A stretch of DNA of 14,858 nt from CAWVVV01 sp964629165 (lineage in GTDB: Bacteria; Verrucomicrobiota; Verrucomicrobiia; Opitutales; Oceanipulchritudinaceae): assembly GCA_964629165.1 (NCBI GenBank), contig CAZVQJ010000049.1:1-14858 (forward strand), read 5' to 3'. This document shows positions 7,612 through 14,533 of this stretch, one piece after another. The position numbers and the translations under genes are program-made. The notes below the pieces were generated by a model. It searched no databases, was not told the origin of the DNA, and was given only the letters and a program-made list of their open reading frames with translations. Position 1 is the stretch's first letter, and each line of letters begins with the position of its first letter.

Positions 7612-8481
7612 CTATCGATGCGCGCGCTTCGCGGCATCTTCAAACTCGCGGACGAAGTCATTGAAGACTTCCGCCCGTTCGCTTTCTTCCCGGGCCTGAT
7701 ACAGCGCCGCCAGCCTTTCGCAAAGTCGTTTGAGGATCTCGCCCGCCGGTTGGGGCCAAAGGCGCTGGATCGACAACAGACCGTTCACAGGGACGAGGTC
7801 CTGGGCCTCCGCCCACGAATAGAGCCGGCCCCGGGCAAAGGGATCGACGAAGAAAGGATCCCGGTCCCGCATGTATCCGAGCAAAAAACGCTCGGGAAGC
7901 ATCACAGGTTCAAAATTGAGTCCAAGACGACGTGCCAGGAGCAGATACAGGATGCCCAGCGACATCGGGATTCCCCGCCGAAGGGCCAAGACATCCCCGA
8001 TCAGAACCGTTCCAGGATCAGGATTCTCATCCGGCTCACCGCGGTATCCAAACTCATGGTAGACGACCCGGTTGAGCGCCCGCACGATCATCGATGGCGT
8101 TGTCGGCACGGCCAGCAATTCGCGGGCACGCCGTGCCACCCCATCGAGCGCATCGGCCATTGTCTGCGCCTCGATCCGGGGGCGAACCACCCGCTGAATG
8201 AAGAGCGCACCCGCCTCGTAATCATAGTCCCCGGATCGTATGAAACGGCGCATGGTCGCGACCACGCTCGGAATCGCCATGGAATCCAGTAACGCCGCAG
8301 CGGACGCCGCAGCCGTCGCCCGTTCATCCGCTGCCAATTCCTCCAGCCAGTCCAATGCTGGTTTACCCAAGCGACAGATTTCGGCCTGGATCGCTCCGCG
8401 AACGCTTGGCGACGGATCGTCGAGCAATGCCTCCAGCGAACGCAATCGTTGCAGATCTTGACTTTGAACAGGTGTCCTCAC
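7612..8481 (-). CDS. SirB1/transglutaminase-like domain protein
   Basis: A 289-residue cytosolic protein starting with GTG at 8481; the first in-frame ATG is 66 codons later and would remove conserved sequence. Residues about 10-80 look HEAT-like (LEALLDDPSPSVRGAIQAE, then paired helices). From about 135 to 225 the SirB1-type transglutaminase-like fold is clear: ALNRVVYHEFGYRG, VLALRRGIPMSLGILYLLLARRLGL and FFVDPFARGRLYSWAEA. The His found in many homologues in a GHFLVR context is replaced here (PERFLLG, 197-202) and no nucleophilic Cys is in place; some family members, including E. coli YchA as I remember it, also lack them. A non-catalytic role is therefore likely. It sits between fabF and aroE on the same strand. 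The precise function is unknown. Confidence 0.85.
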   Translation of the reverse strand: MRTPVQSQDLQRLRSLEALLDDPSPSVRGAIQAEICRLGKPALDWLEELAADERATAAASAAALLDSMAIPSVVATMRRFIRSGDYDYEAGALFIQRVVRPRIEAQTMADALDGVARRARELLAVPTTPSMIVRALNRVVYHEFGYRGEPDENPDPGTVLIGDVLALRRGIPMSLGILYLLLARRLGLNFEPVMLPERFLLGYMRDRDPFFVDPFARGRLYSWAEAQDLVPVNGLLSIQRLWPQPAGEILKRLCERLAALYQAREESERAEVFNDFVREFEDAAKRAHR

Positions 8482-8670
8482 GTAGACCCCAACAACGGTC
8501 GACGCTGGCCCAACTTGAAGCTTTCACACCCTCCGGAGAATCTTTCCAGTCGGCTTTACGATACCTTCACAGACCGCTTTTGAAGAAAATCCTTCAGGTT
8601 TGGTCGACGGAACGCACGATCCGCGAAAAGTCCCGAAAACGTGTTCCGCAGGGTTTCCTCGCGTCCGGAT

Positions 8671-8693
8671 GCCGGGGGCAACCTCAACCCGGC
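8671..8693 (-). terminator. Possible stem-loop at the fabF stop
   Basis: GCCGGG (8671-8676) pairs with CCCGGC (8688-8693) around an 11-base loop that includes the fabF stop codon. There is no T-run on the minus strand after it, so it is not a canonical intrinsic terminator; it may be an RNA-stabilising hairpin or chance. The ~200 bases between fabF and the SirB1-like gene hold nothing stronger. Confidence 0.2.
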
Positions 8694-9955
8694 TCCCCGC
8701 CATCCCAGCGGCGAAATATGACGCAGGCGTTTTGGCCGCCAAACCCCAGATTGTTGCTCACCGCCACCTCGATCGGGGCTTCAACCGCCTTGTTCGGAAC
8801 ATACTCGAGGTCGCACTCCGGATCAGGATGATCGTAGTTGATCGTCGGTGGGACGATCCCATGACGCAGTGCCTGGATCGTCGCGACCGCCTCGATTCCA
8901 CCGGCCGCTCCCAGAAGGTGCCCGGTCATCGACTTCGTCGAACTGATCTTCAAATGACGCGCGTGCGCTCCGAAAACCGTCTTGATCGCCGCTGTTTCCG
9001 TCTTGTCGTTATACGGCGTCGAAGTCCCGTGGGCATTGATGTAATCAACCGCCTCAGGTTCAAGCCCGGCGTCCTTCAACCCCCGTCGCAGGCAGCGGGC
9101 GAGGCCATCGCCGCCCGGATCCGGTGACGTGATATGGTAGGCATCGCAGGTCGCACCATGCCCGATCAGCTCCGCGAGAATCGTCGCTCCCCTCTCCACC
9201 GCGTGTTCCAGGGTTTCGAGAATGAGAACGCCAGCCCCGTCACCCATGACAAACCCATCGCGATCGGCGTCAAAGGGGCGACTTGCGCGATGAGGCTCAT
9301 CGTTGAATTTCGTCGCCATCGCCTTCATATTGCAGAACCCGGCGAACCCAAGGCGCGTCACGCTGGCTTCCGATCCCCCGGCGACCATGATATCCGCCTC
9401 CCCCGCCCGCAACATGCGCACCGCATCGCCCAGGGCGTGGCTTGCCGTGGCGCAGGCACTGATGACACCGTAGTTCGGACCCTTCGCCTTCAGCTCGATT
9501 GCCACCACGCCGCTCGCCATGTTCCCGATCAGCATCGGAATCATGAATGGCGAAACCCGCCGCGGCCCGTTCTTCCAGAGTCGGCCGGTCTGAGCTTCGA
9601 TCGTATCCAGACCACCAATACCTGTGCCCATGATGCAGCCGAAGCGGTCGGGATCGAGCCGCTCCCGATCGACCGCCGCCTGAGCCCATGCCATCTTCGA
9701 GGCCGCTACGGCGTACTGGGTGTAGCGGTCGTTTCGGCGCGCGTCTTTGGGATCCATCCAGACATCCGGATCAAAATCCCTGATCTCCGCCCCAATCTTG
9801 CAGGGAAGCTCGGAAACATCAAAGGATTCAACCCGACCGATCCCCGTGCGGCCAGCGACGAGGGAATCCCAAAAGGTTTCCACATCGAGGCCGAGCGGGG
9901 TGATCGCCCCCATGCCGGTGACGACGACTCGAACCGAATGAGGCCGAGACTTCAT
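8684..9955 (-). CDS. fabF: 3-oxoacyl-[acyl-carrier-protein] synthase II
   Basis: FabF (KAS II) condenses acyl-ACP or acyl-enzyme with malonyl-ACP to elongate fatty acids in the cytosol. With ATG 9955 the protein has 423 residues; a TTG 11 codons upstream is less likely. The Cys-His-His triad is present: C168 in ISACATASHALGDA, H309 in NAHGTSTPYNDKTE and H346 in KSMTGHLLGAAGG, with Lys341. Other family marks are VVVTGMGAITPLG near the start, GDGAGVLILE near 238 and NNLGFGGQNA near 401. It follows acpP by 54 bases, and the fabG-acpP-fabF order is the usual core fatty acid cluster. fabD and fabH are not in the window. No Shine-Dalgarno sequence precedes the ATG. Confidence 0.96.
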   Translation of the reverse strand: MKSRPHSVRVVVTGMGAITPLGLDVETFWDSLVAGRTGIGRVESFDVSELPCKIGAEIRDFDPDVWMDPKDARRNDRYTQYAVAASKMAWAQAAVDRERLDPDRFGCIMGTGIGGLDTIEAQTGRLWKNGPRRVSPFMIPMLIGNMASGVVAIELKAKGPNYGVISACATASHALGDAVRMLRAGEADIMVAGGSEASVTRLGFAGFCNMKAMATKFNDEPHRASRPFDADRDGFVMGDGAGVLILETLEHAVERGATILAELIGHGATCDAYHITSPDPGGDGLARCLRRGLKDAGLEPEAVDYINAHGTSTPYNDKTETAAIKTVFGAHARHLKISSTKSMTGHLLGAAGGIEAVATIQALRHGIVPPTINYDHPDPECDLEYVPNKAVEAPIEVAVSNNLGFGGQNACVIFRRWDGGEPG

Positions 9956-10009
9956 AGAGCGCAAGAAGCATTGGGTCGCCAGAGGCAAGCGACCGCGTTG
10001 TCCGGTCCC

Positions 10010-10270
10010 TCAGGCCGCTCCGGCCTTTTCCTTGATGTAGGACACAACCGCGCCCACCGTCTGCAACTTCTCAGCGTCGCTCTCAGGAATCTCGCCGTTG
10101 ATTTCGTCACTGAATTCTTCTTCGAAAGCCATGATGAGTTCAACCGTGTCAAGAGAGTCTGCCCCAAGGTCATCCAGGAAGGACGCTTCCGGAGTGACCT
10201 GCTCTTCGTTTACATTGAGCTGATTGATAATGATCTCTTTGACGCGCTCTTCGATGCTCTTGTCTGCCAT
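10010..10270 (-). CDS. acpP: Acyl carrier protein
   Basis: An 86-residue acidic protein that carries growing acyl chains as thioesters on a phosphopantetheine arm attached at Ser39, within the conserved LGADSLDTVELIMAFEEEF (helix II). N-terminal EERVKEIIINQL and C-terminal TVGAVVSYIKEK are typical of the four-helix ACP fold, and the length is normal for a fatty acid synthesis ACP. A Gly/Glu/Ser-rich stretch (SDEINGEIPESDAEK, 54-68) is slightly longer than in E. coli. It lies between fabG (44 bases upstream) and fabF (54 bases downstream) on the same strand. The start ATG has no Shine-Dalgarno sequence, which is notable for a gene expected to be among the most highly expressed. Confidence 0.96.
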   Translation of the reverse strand: MADKSIEERVKEIIINQLNVNEEQVTPEASFLDDLGADSLDTVELIMAFEEEFSDEINGEIPESDAEKLQTVGAVVSYIKEKAGAA

Positions 10271-10314
10271 GGTGTTACCAGTAAGGTTTTGATCAGATTG
10301 AAACGTTCAGGGAT

Positions 10315-11061
10315 TCACATGACCATGCCGCCGTCAACCGTAAAAGTCTGCCCGGTGATGTAGCCTGCTTCTTCCGCCGCAAGGTAAGTAACCATGCGGG
10401 AAACATCCCGTGCTGCACCCATGCGGCGCAGGGGGATCGCGGTGATGATGGACTCCTTCACAGAGTCCCCTAATTCGTTCGTCATATCCGTCTCGATAAA
10501 GCCTGGAGCGACGACGTTAGCCGTCACTTGCCGCTTCGCAAATTCCCGCGCGATCGATTTCGTGAGCCCGATCAATCCGGCTTTTGCAGCCGCGTAATTT
10601 GCCTGCCCCGCGTTGCCCATCAGGCCTATGACGGACGCGATGTTGATGATCCGGCCCCAACGCTGCCGCGCCATCGACGGCGAGAGTGCCTGACACCAGG
10701 CAAAGGCACTGGAGAGGTTCGTCGCCAAAACCGCGTCCCATTCATCGTCCTTCATGCGCATGAGGAGATTATCGTGCGTGATGCCCGCGTTGTTGACAAG
10801 GATGTCGATCTTGCGGTGCACCTGCAGCAGGTTTTCACAACTCGCCCGCACCGCCGCCCGGTCCGACACATCGATCGCCACCGCCTCAGCCGAACCCCCG
10901 CTCGCGAGGATCGCATCGCGGGCCCCGCCGCTCGACGCTTCGGATCGGCTCACGCAAATGACGTGTACGCCTTCGGCCGCGAGATCCTCCGCGATGGCCC
11001 GGCCAATTCCACGGCTCGCGCCCGTCACCACCGCCACCCGTTGATCGAATGTCAATTTCAT
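10315..11061 (-). CDS. fabG: 3-oxoacyl-[acyl-carrier-protein] reductase
   Basis: FabG reduces beta-ketoacyl-ACP to beta-hydroxyacyl-ACP with NADPH, the first reduction of each elongation cycle. It is a 248-residue classical short-chain dehydrogenase. The cofactor motif is TGASRGIG (13-20), NNAG lies at 90-93, and the catalytic set is N115, S143, Y156 and K160 (NYAAAKAGLIGLTKSIA). GFIETDMT (187-194) and the C-terminal GQTFTVDGGMVM are typical. It is the first gene of the minus-strand run fabG-acpP-fabF. The upstream 234 bases hold repeated TTGCC boxes and an oppositely directed terminator. No Shine-Dalgarno sequence is at the normal distance; a GGGAG/GAGGG stretch lies too far upstream (about 17-27 bases). 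Confidence 0.95.
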   Translation of the reverse strand: MKLTFDQRVAVVTGASRGIGRAIAEDLAAEGVHVICVSRSEASSGGARDAILASGGSAEAVAIDVSDRAAVRASCENLLQVHRKIDILVNNAGITHDNLLMRMKDDEWDAVLATNLSSAFAWCQALSPSMARQRWGRIINIASVIGLMGNAGQANYAAAKAGLIGLTKSIAREFAKRQVTANVVAPGFIETDMTNELGDSVKESIITAIPLRRMGAARDVSRMVTYLAAEEAGYITGQTFTVDGGMVM

Positions 11062-11285
11062 GGCCCGAGCGAACGGCCCTCACTCCCGTTGGCAAGTCTA
11101 TTGCCCGCTGGTGGCAATTGTCGGTGACTCTCGTGACCGTTGCCCCTCGATTACGACCTCTCAACCTGGCAATTCCTCCTGTCCCCGAAAACTTTCTTTG
11201 CAGCCGTGCAGAAGCCGTCGATATTGCGGCCCGAACCGCATAAGGTTCCAGAGCACATTTGGGGTATTAGTATAAAGAGCTAGGG
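11062..11285. other. Intergenic region between fabG and cobA
   Basis: About 224 bases with no convincing gene. It should hold the fabG promoter on the minus strand (TATACT at 11271-11276 on that strand is a possible -10, with no good -35) and the origin of whatever plus-strand transcript ends at the terminator that follows. A short hairpin (TGCGG/CCGCA around 11224-11239) and the TTGCC boxes are the visible structures. A 71-codon plus-strand frame covers it but has no family resemblance. Confidence 0.5.
11091..11172. promoter_or_regulatory. Cluster of five TTGCC/GGCAA boxes upstream of fabG
   Basis: GGCAA at 11091-11095, TTGCC at 11101-11105, GGCAA at 11113-11117, TTGCC at 11140-11144 and GGCAA at 11168-11172. 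The first two form a small hairpin or palindrome around GTCTA. Two boxes are part of an identical TGGCAATT (11112-11119 and 11167-11174). The orientations alternate and the spacings are 10, 12, 27 and 28 bases. A binding-site array for a regulator of the fab genes is inferred; no known factor is assigned. Confidence 0.3.
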
Positions 11286-11315
11286 CCCGCAATGGTTAGC
11301 CATTGCGGGTTTTTT
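11286..11315 (+). terminator. Strong rho-independent terminator, plus strand
   Basis: A perfect 10-bp stem, CCCGCAATGG (11286-11295) against CCATTGCGGG (11300-11309), closes on a TTAG tetraloop and is followed by six T (11310-11315). In the plus direction this is a textbook intrinsic terminator. In the minus direction there is no T-run after the stem, so it is a poor terminator for cobA, whose stop codon lies in the loop. No recognisable plus-strand gene precedes it. Confidence 0.85.
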
Positions 11316-12072
11316 CGTGGGGATGAAACCACGAGAGAGTTGCCCCGTAAGCCGCCACCCTGCCCACAAAGACTACCGCCGGAGCAGCCAATCCCGCCTC
11401 CCTCACCGTCGCTGCAATCCGTCCCAGGTCCGCATGAACGACGCGCTGTCGTTCGGTCGTGCCCCACTCTACGACGGCGGCGGGTGTTTCCGCCGCCCGT
11501 CCGGCTTCGATCAGGTGCCGGGCGATCTCGTCAAGGCGTCCCATCCCCATGTAGATCGCGAGGGTCGCTCCCGACTGCGCATGCGCCGCCCAATCGACCG
11601 AAGAGGCCCCGGAACCGTCAATCCGCTCGTGACCACTCAAGAGGGTGATCGCGCCCGTCACGTCCCGGTGGCTCAGCGGAATGCCCGCGTAGGCGGCACA
11701 GCCGAGGGAAGCCGAGATGCCCGGCACGATTTCAAATTTCACCCCGGCCTCGACAAGCGCCTCCGCCTCCTCACCTCCACGCCCGAAGACAAAGGGATCA
11801 CCACCCTTCAGGCGGACGACAGTAAGCCCCTCCGATGCCAGATCAATGAGCAGCTCCTGGATTTTCAACTGGGGCATGCTGTGAAACCCGGCGCGCTTCC
11901 CCACGCAAATCCGCCGACAGTCCGCACGCGGCCACGCCAGCATCTCCGGCGCCGCGAGATAGTCATAGACGAGCGCATCACAGGCGCGGATGAGGCGGGA
12001 GGCCTTCATCGTGACCAATTCCGGATCCCCTGGACCGGCCCCCACAAGATAGACTGTTCCGGAGATATGCAT
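11296..12072 (-). CDS. cobA: Uroporphyrinogen-III C-methyltransferase (SUMT)
   Basis: SUMT uses two S-adenosylmethionine to methylate uroporphyrinogen III at C-2 and C-7, giving precorrin-2, the branch point to siroheme and cobalamin. The protein has 258 residues. It shows GTVYLVGAGPGDPELVTMKA (5-24), VVRLKGGDPFVFGRGGEEAEAL (85-106) and VPGISA (116-121), all standard. It is the stand-alone methylase without the CysG dehydrogenase/ferrochelatase half, so those steps must be encoded elsewhere. It is divergent from cysH across 83 bp, which suggests a role in siroheme supply for sulfite reductase; cobalamin synthesis cannot be excluded. The last few codons and stop are embedded in the plus-strand terminator hairpin, giving an odd HEKTRNG tail. 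No Shine-Dalgarno sequence precedes the ATG. Confidence 0.94.
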   Translation of the reverse strand: MHISGTVYLVGAGPGDPELVTMKASRLIRACDALVYDYLAAPEMLAWPRADCRRICVGKRAGFHSMPQLKIQELLIDLASEGLTVVRLKGGDPFVFGRGGEEAEALVEAGVKFEIVPGISASLGCAAYAGIPLSHRDVTGAITLLSGHERIDGSGASSVDWAAHAQSGATLAIYMGMGRLDEIARHLIEAGRAAETPAAVVEWGTTERQRVVHADLGRIAATVREAGLAAPAVVFVGRVAAYGATLSWFHPHEKTRNG

Positions 12073-12118
12073 CAGATGAAAAGGGCAGGGAAGGATTTGC
12101 GGAAAATGTTATTGATGT

Positions 12119-12145
12119 ATTTTACCCAACAAACCAAACATTCAA
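12119..12145 (-). promoter_or_regulatory. Possible sigma-70-like promoter for cobA
   Basis: On the minus strand TTGAAT (12140-12145) and TAAAAT (12119-12124) are separated by 15 bases, within an 83-bp gap that is much more AT-rich than its surroundings. The spacing is short of the ideal 17. The same gap must hold the cysH promoter on the other strand, which I could not place. Confidence 0.25.
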
Positions 12146-12155
12146 TCACATTCGC

Positions 12156-12881
12156 ATGATCCAAGACCTCGCAGAGCAAAATCCTTCCACGCACAACGAA
12201 AGCCTGGCAACCATGGCGGCGTCTGCTCGCGTGAACTGGGCGCTCGAGACATTTGGCGATCAATTGGTGCTTTCGACCAGTTTCGGTGTCCAGTCTGCCG
12301 TGATGCTGCATATGGCCACGACGCTCGCGCCGCAGATCCCGATCATCTTCATCGATACCGGCTACCACTTTCCCGAAACCTATCGTTTTGCGAAGGAGTT
12401 GACCGATCGTCTCAAGCTCAACCTGAAGATTTACCAACCCACGATGACGGCGGCGCACCAGGAAGCGCTCTACGGGAAACGATGGGAGAACGGGCCCGAG
12501 GGCCTCGACGCCTATAATCTCCTCAACAAAGTGGAACCGATGAACCGGGCGATCCGTGAGCTCGGGGCGCACGCATGGATGTCTGGGTTGCGCCGGGAGC
12601 AGGCCCAGACCCGCGCCCGCCTCAACTTTGTTGAGAAGCAGAAGCGAACCTGGAAAGTCCATCCTATCCTCGACTGGGACAATCGTCGCGTTCACCGCTA
12701 CCTCGAAAATCACGACCTCCCCTATCACCCCCTGTGGGAACTCGGGTATGTCAGTATCGGTGATTGGCACAGCACTTCCAAGCTCGGTGAGGGCATGACC
12801 GAGGAGGAAACCCGTTTCCACGGTCTCAAGCGCGAGTGCGGCCTGCACGAGGAAAGCTCCCAGAACGACTGGCAGATCTGA
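12156..12881 (+). CDS. cysH: Phosphoadenosine phosphosulfate reductase (thioredoxin-dependent)
   Basis: CysH reduces PAPS to sulfite and adenosine 3',5'-bisphosphate in assimilatory sulfate reduction, using thioredoxin or glutaredoxin. The 241-residue length is close to E. coli CysH. The PP-loop variant STSFGVQSAV (40-49), FIDTGYHFPETYRFA (65-79), SGLRREQAQTR (143-153) and LGYVSIGDWHST (196-207) are present. The catalytic Cys228 sits in KRECGLHE near the C-terminus and is the only cysteine. The two CC pairs that bind [4Fe-4S] in APS reductases are absent, so PAPS is the expected substrate and an APS kinase is needed elsewhere. It is divergent from cobA and its stop is 9 bases from that of the convergent GH43 gene. 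No Shine-Dalgarno sequence precedes the ATG. Confidence 0.95.
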   Translation: MIQDLAEQNPSTHNESLATMAASARVNWALETFGDQLVLSTSFGVQSAVMLHMATTLAPQIPIIFIDTGYHFPETYRFAKELTDRLKLNLKIYQPTMTAAHQEALYGKRWENGPEGLDAYNLLNKVEPMNRAIRELGAHAWMSGLRREQAQTRARLNFVEKQKRTWKVHPILDWDNRRVHRYLENHDLPYHPLWELGYVSIGDWHSTSKLGEGMTEEETRFHGLKRECGLHEESSQNDWQI

Positions 12882-12890
12882 CGATCGCCG

Positions 12891-14306
12891 CTAATCCGCT
12901 CCTTGTCGCAGCCGGAAGGTCGCTCTGGAGTGCTCGGACGGTTCGACTGTCTGCACCTTGAGGCTGCCGTCGGATTGTCCGGTCAGGTAGCGGTCGCTTT
13001 CACCAATGGCCGTGAAGGACGAACCGTCGCCCGCCGCCAGCCCATCCACCTGCTCGAAGGTCGCGCCTTCACGGAACTCGTCCGTCCCGTCGTGCTTGGC
13101 GAGTTCAACGAGGCCCGTGCGGCTGCGCTTGAGGTAGAAGCCGGGCAGGTTTTCGGCCTGGAAGGAAATGGACCCGTCGCCGGTGCCGGCAAGCCCGGGG
13201 ACAATGTGCCATGCAAAGTCAGCCGCCTCCGCGCCTTTCCGATTCTCCGGATCGCCGATAACCGGACGCCCGTCGAGATGGCCGAGGCATGCATGATCGC
13301 CGCTGATCAACTCGATCCGGAACGGCTCATGGGCGACACCCGATGCCGTTGCTTTCAGCTGATCAATCGAGCCATCCGGATTGTGCTCGAATTTCTCGAT
13401 CGAGACTGATCGACGATAATTCCCACCCGTCGGCAGCGCCGCCGTGTGATAGATGAAATACCACTCGTCCTCGAACTCCAGTACCGCCGGATGACTCGTT
13501 CCGGTATCCGGAAGAACGTCGAGGAGCAGCCCGCGATATCTCCAGGGACCGGTGATGCTGTCGCTGGTCGCGTAAGCAATCTTCTCCGGGTAATCCATCG
13601 CGTAGGTCATGTAATAGGTGTCGTTGTGCTGATGGAGGAACGGGCCTTCGGTAAAGACTCCGGGCTGATCCTCGATCTGCACCTGATGAATATCCCCGTC
13701 CAGCTCGATCATGTTGTCCTTGAGCTTCGCATAGTAGAGGTGGCTGTTGCCCCAGTATAAATACGCCTCCCCGTCTTCGATAAACACGGTCGGATCGATA
13801 TTGTCCCATGTCTCATGCGCGTGCATGTGGTCCGGCGCCTCGGTCATGTCACTGCGCACAAGGGGTTTTCCAAGTGCATCACGAAACCCTTCGGTCGGGC
13901 TTTCGGAAACCGCCACTCCGATCGCAAATCCGTTTTTCTCCGGCGCTTCCGGCGCATCGTTGAGGACCGTCACGTACCAGTAGAACTTGCCGTCGCGTTC
14001 AACCGCCTGCGAAGCCCAGGCGGTGGGCCGCCGGGCCCAACGGAATGCCGAGCGCGGAAAGGATCCCGCCAGTTCCCAGTTCACCATATCGTCCGAGGAG
14101 TAGATCAACCACTCGTTCATCACAAAAAAGTCCCCTTCCACGGCAGCTTCGTCATGGCCGACGTAGAGGTAGGCTTTCCCCTTGTGAACCAACGCCGCCG
14201 GATCCGCCGTAAAGCGATCCTTGATCACCGGGTTTCCCGCCTGCAAAGGCAGCGTGAGAAGGCATGCCCCCATCACGAGAAGGGTCGTCAGAAGGTGTTT
14301 TTTCAT
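12891..14306 (-). CDS. Secreted GH43-family glycoside hydrolase with C-terminal CBM42/AbfB-like domain
   Basis: A 471-residue secreted enzyme. The ATG at 14306 opens a clean signal peptide (MKKHLLTTLLVMGACLLTL, likely cut after LPLQA); a TTG 19 codons upstream is rejected. The five-bladed propeller catalytic domain fills about 28-330 with the three GH43 acids: D35 (TADPAAL, general base), D171 (DNIDPTVF, pKa modulator) and E220 (VFTEGPF, general acid). Residues about 378-467 form an AbfB/CBM42-like beta-trefoil (SFQAENLPGFYLKR; FTAIGESDRYLTG) that usually binds arabinose side chains. Likely substrates are arabinan or arabinoxylan type polymers; the exact specificity is not readable from motifs. 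No other polysaccharide gene, transporter or SusC/D pair is nearby, so it is an isolated carbohydrate gene among core genes. It is divergent from ade across 227 bp with no evident operator, and convergent with cysH. Confidence 0.87.
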   Translation of the reverse strand: MKKHLLTTLLVMGACLLTLPLQAGNPVIKDRFTADPAALVHKGKAYLYVGHDEAAVEGDFFVMNEWLIYSSDDMVNWELAGSFPRSAFRWARRPTAWASQAVERDGKFYWYVTVLNDAPEAPEKNGFAIGVAVSESPTEGFRDALGKPLVRSDMTEAPDHMHAHETWDNIDPTVFIEDGEAYLYWGNSHLYYAKLKDNMIELDGDIHQVQIEDQPGVFTEGPFLHQHNDTYYMTYAMDYPEKIAYATSDSITGPWRYRGLLLDVLPDTGTSHPAVLEFEDEWYFIYHTAALPTGGNYRRSVSIEKFEHNPDGSIDQLKATASGVAHEPFRIELISGDHACLGHLDGRPVIGDPENRKGAEAADFAWHIVPGLAGTGDGSISFQAENLPGFYLKRSRTGLVELAKHDGTDEFREGATFEQVDGLAAGDGSSFTAIGESDRYLTGQSDGSLKVQTVEPSEHSRATFRLRQGAD

Positions 14307-14533
14307 CTGGTTCGATTTGATCGGGAGTTTCCGTTTTGTCCGCTCGGAGAGTGATTCCAACAAGTCGCCAAACGGCGCTGAACCGGATAAAGCGACATCC
14401 TCCGCGATGGGTCAAACGCAAGGACCCACAAATTTGTCGGCAACCGCCGGAAACAGGCAGCGGAAAGCCTTCCCTGAAGTCCCCTCCAAAACCGACTGGC
14501 CACCCGGGGACGGTGAACGCTATTTCCTTTTCC

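Noticed and set aside
8524..8742. 72-codon minus-strand frame between fabF and the SirB1-like gene
   Set aside because: It overlaps the fabF 3' end in another frame and has no recognisable sequence or ribosome binding site.
11060..11275. 71-codon plus-strand frame ending 10 bases before the orphan terminator
   Set aside because: Position is tempting, but its ATG lies in the fabG start codon on the other strand, there is no Shine-Dalgarno sequence, and the Arg/Ser/Pro/Cys-rich composition looks like translated non-coding DNA.
12072..12848. 258-codon minus-strand frame antisense to cysH
   Set aside because: cysH is a clear, complete gene; the opposite frame has no motif and shares its borders only by chance.
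14307..14533. Purine riboswitch or operator before ade
   Set aside because: No aptamer-like stems or conserved core bases were found; only short 4-5 bp hairpins expected by chance in GC-rich DNA.
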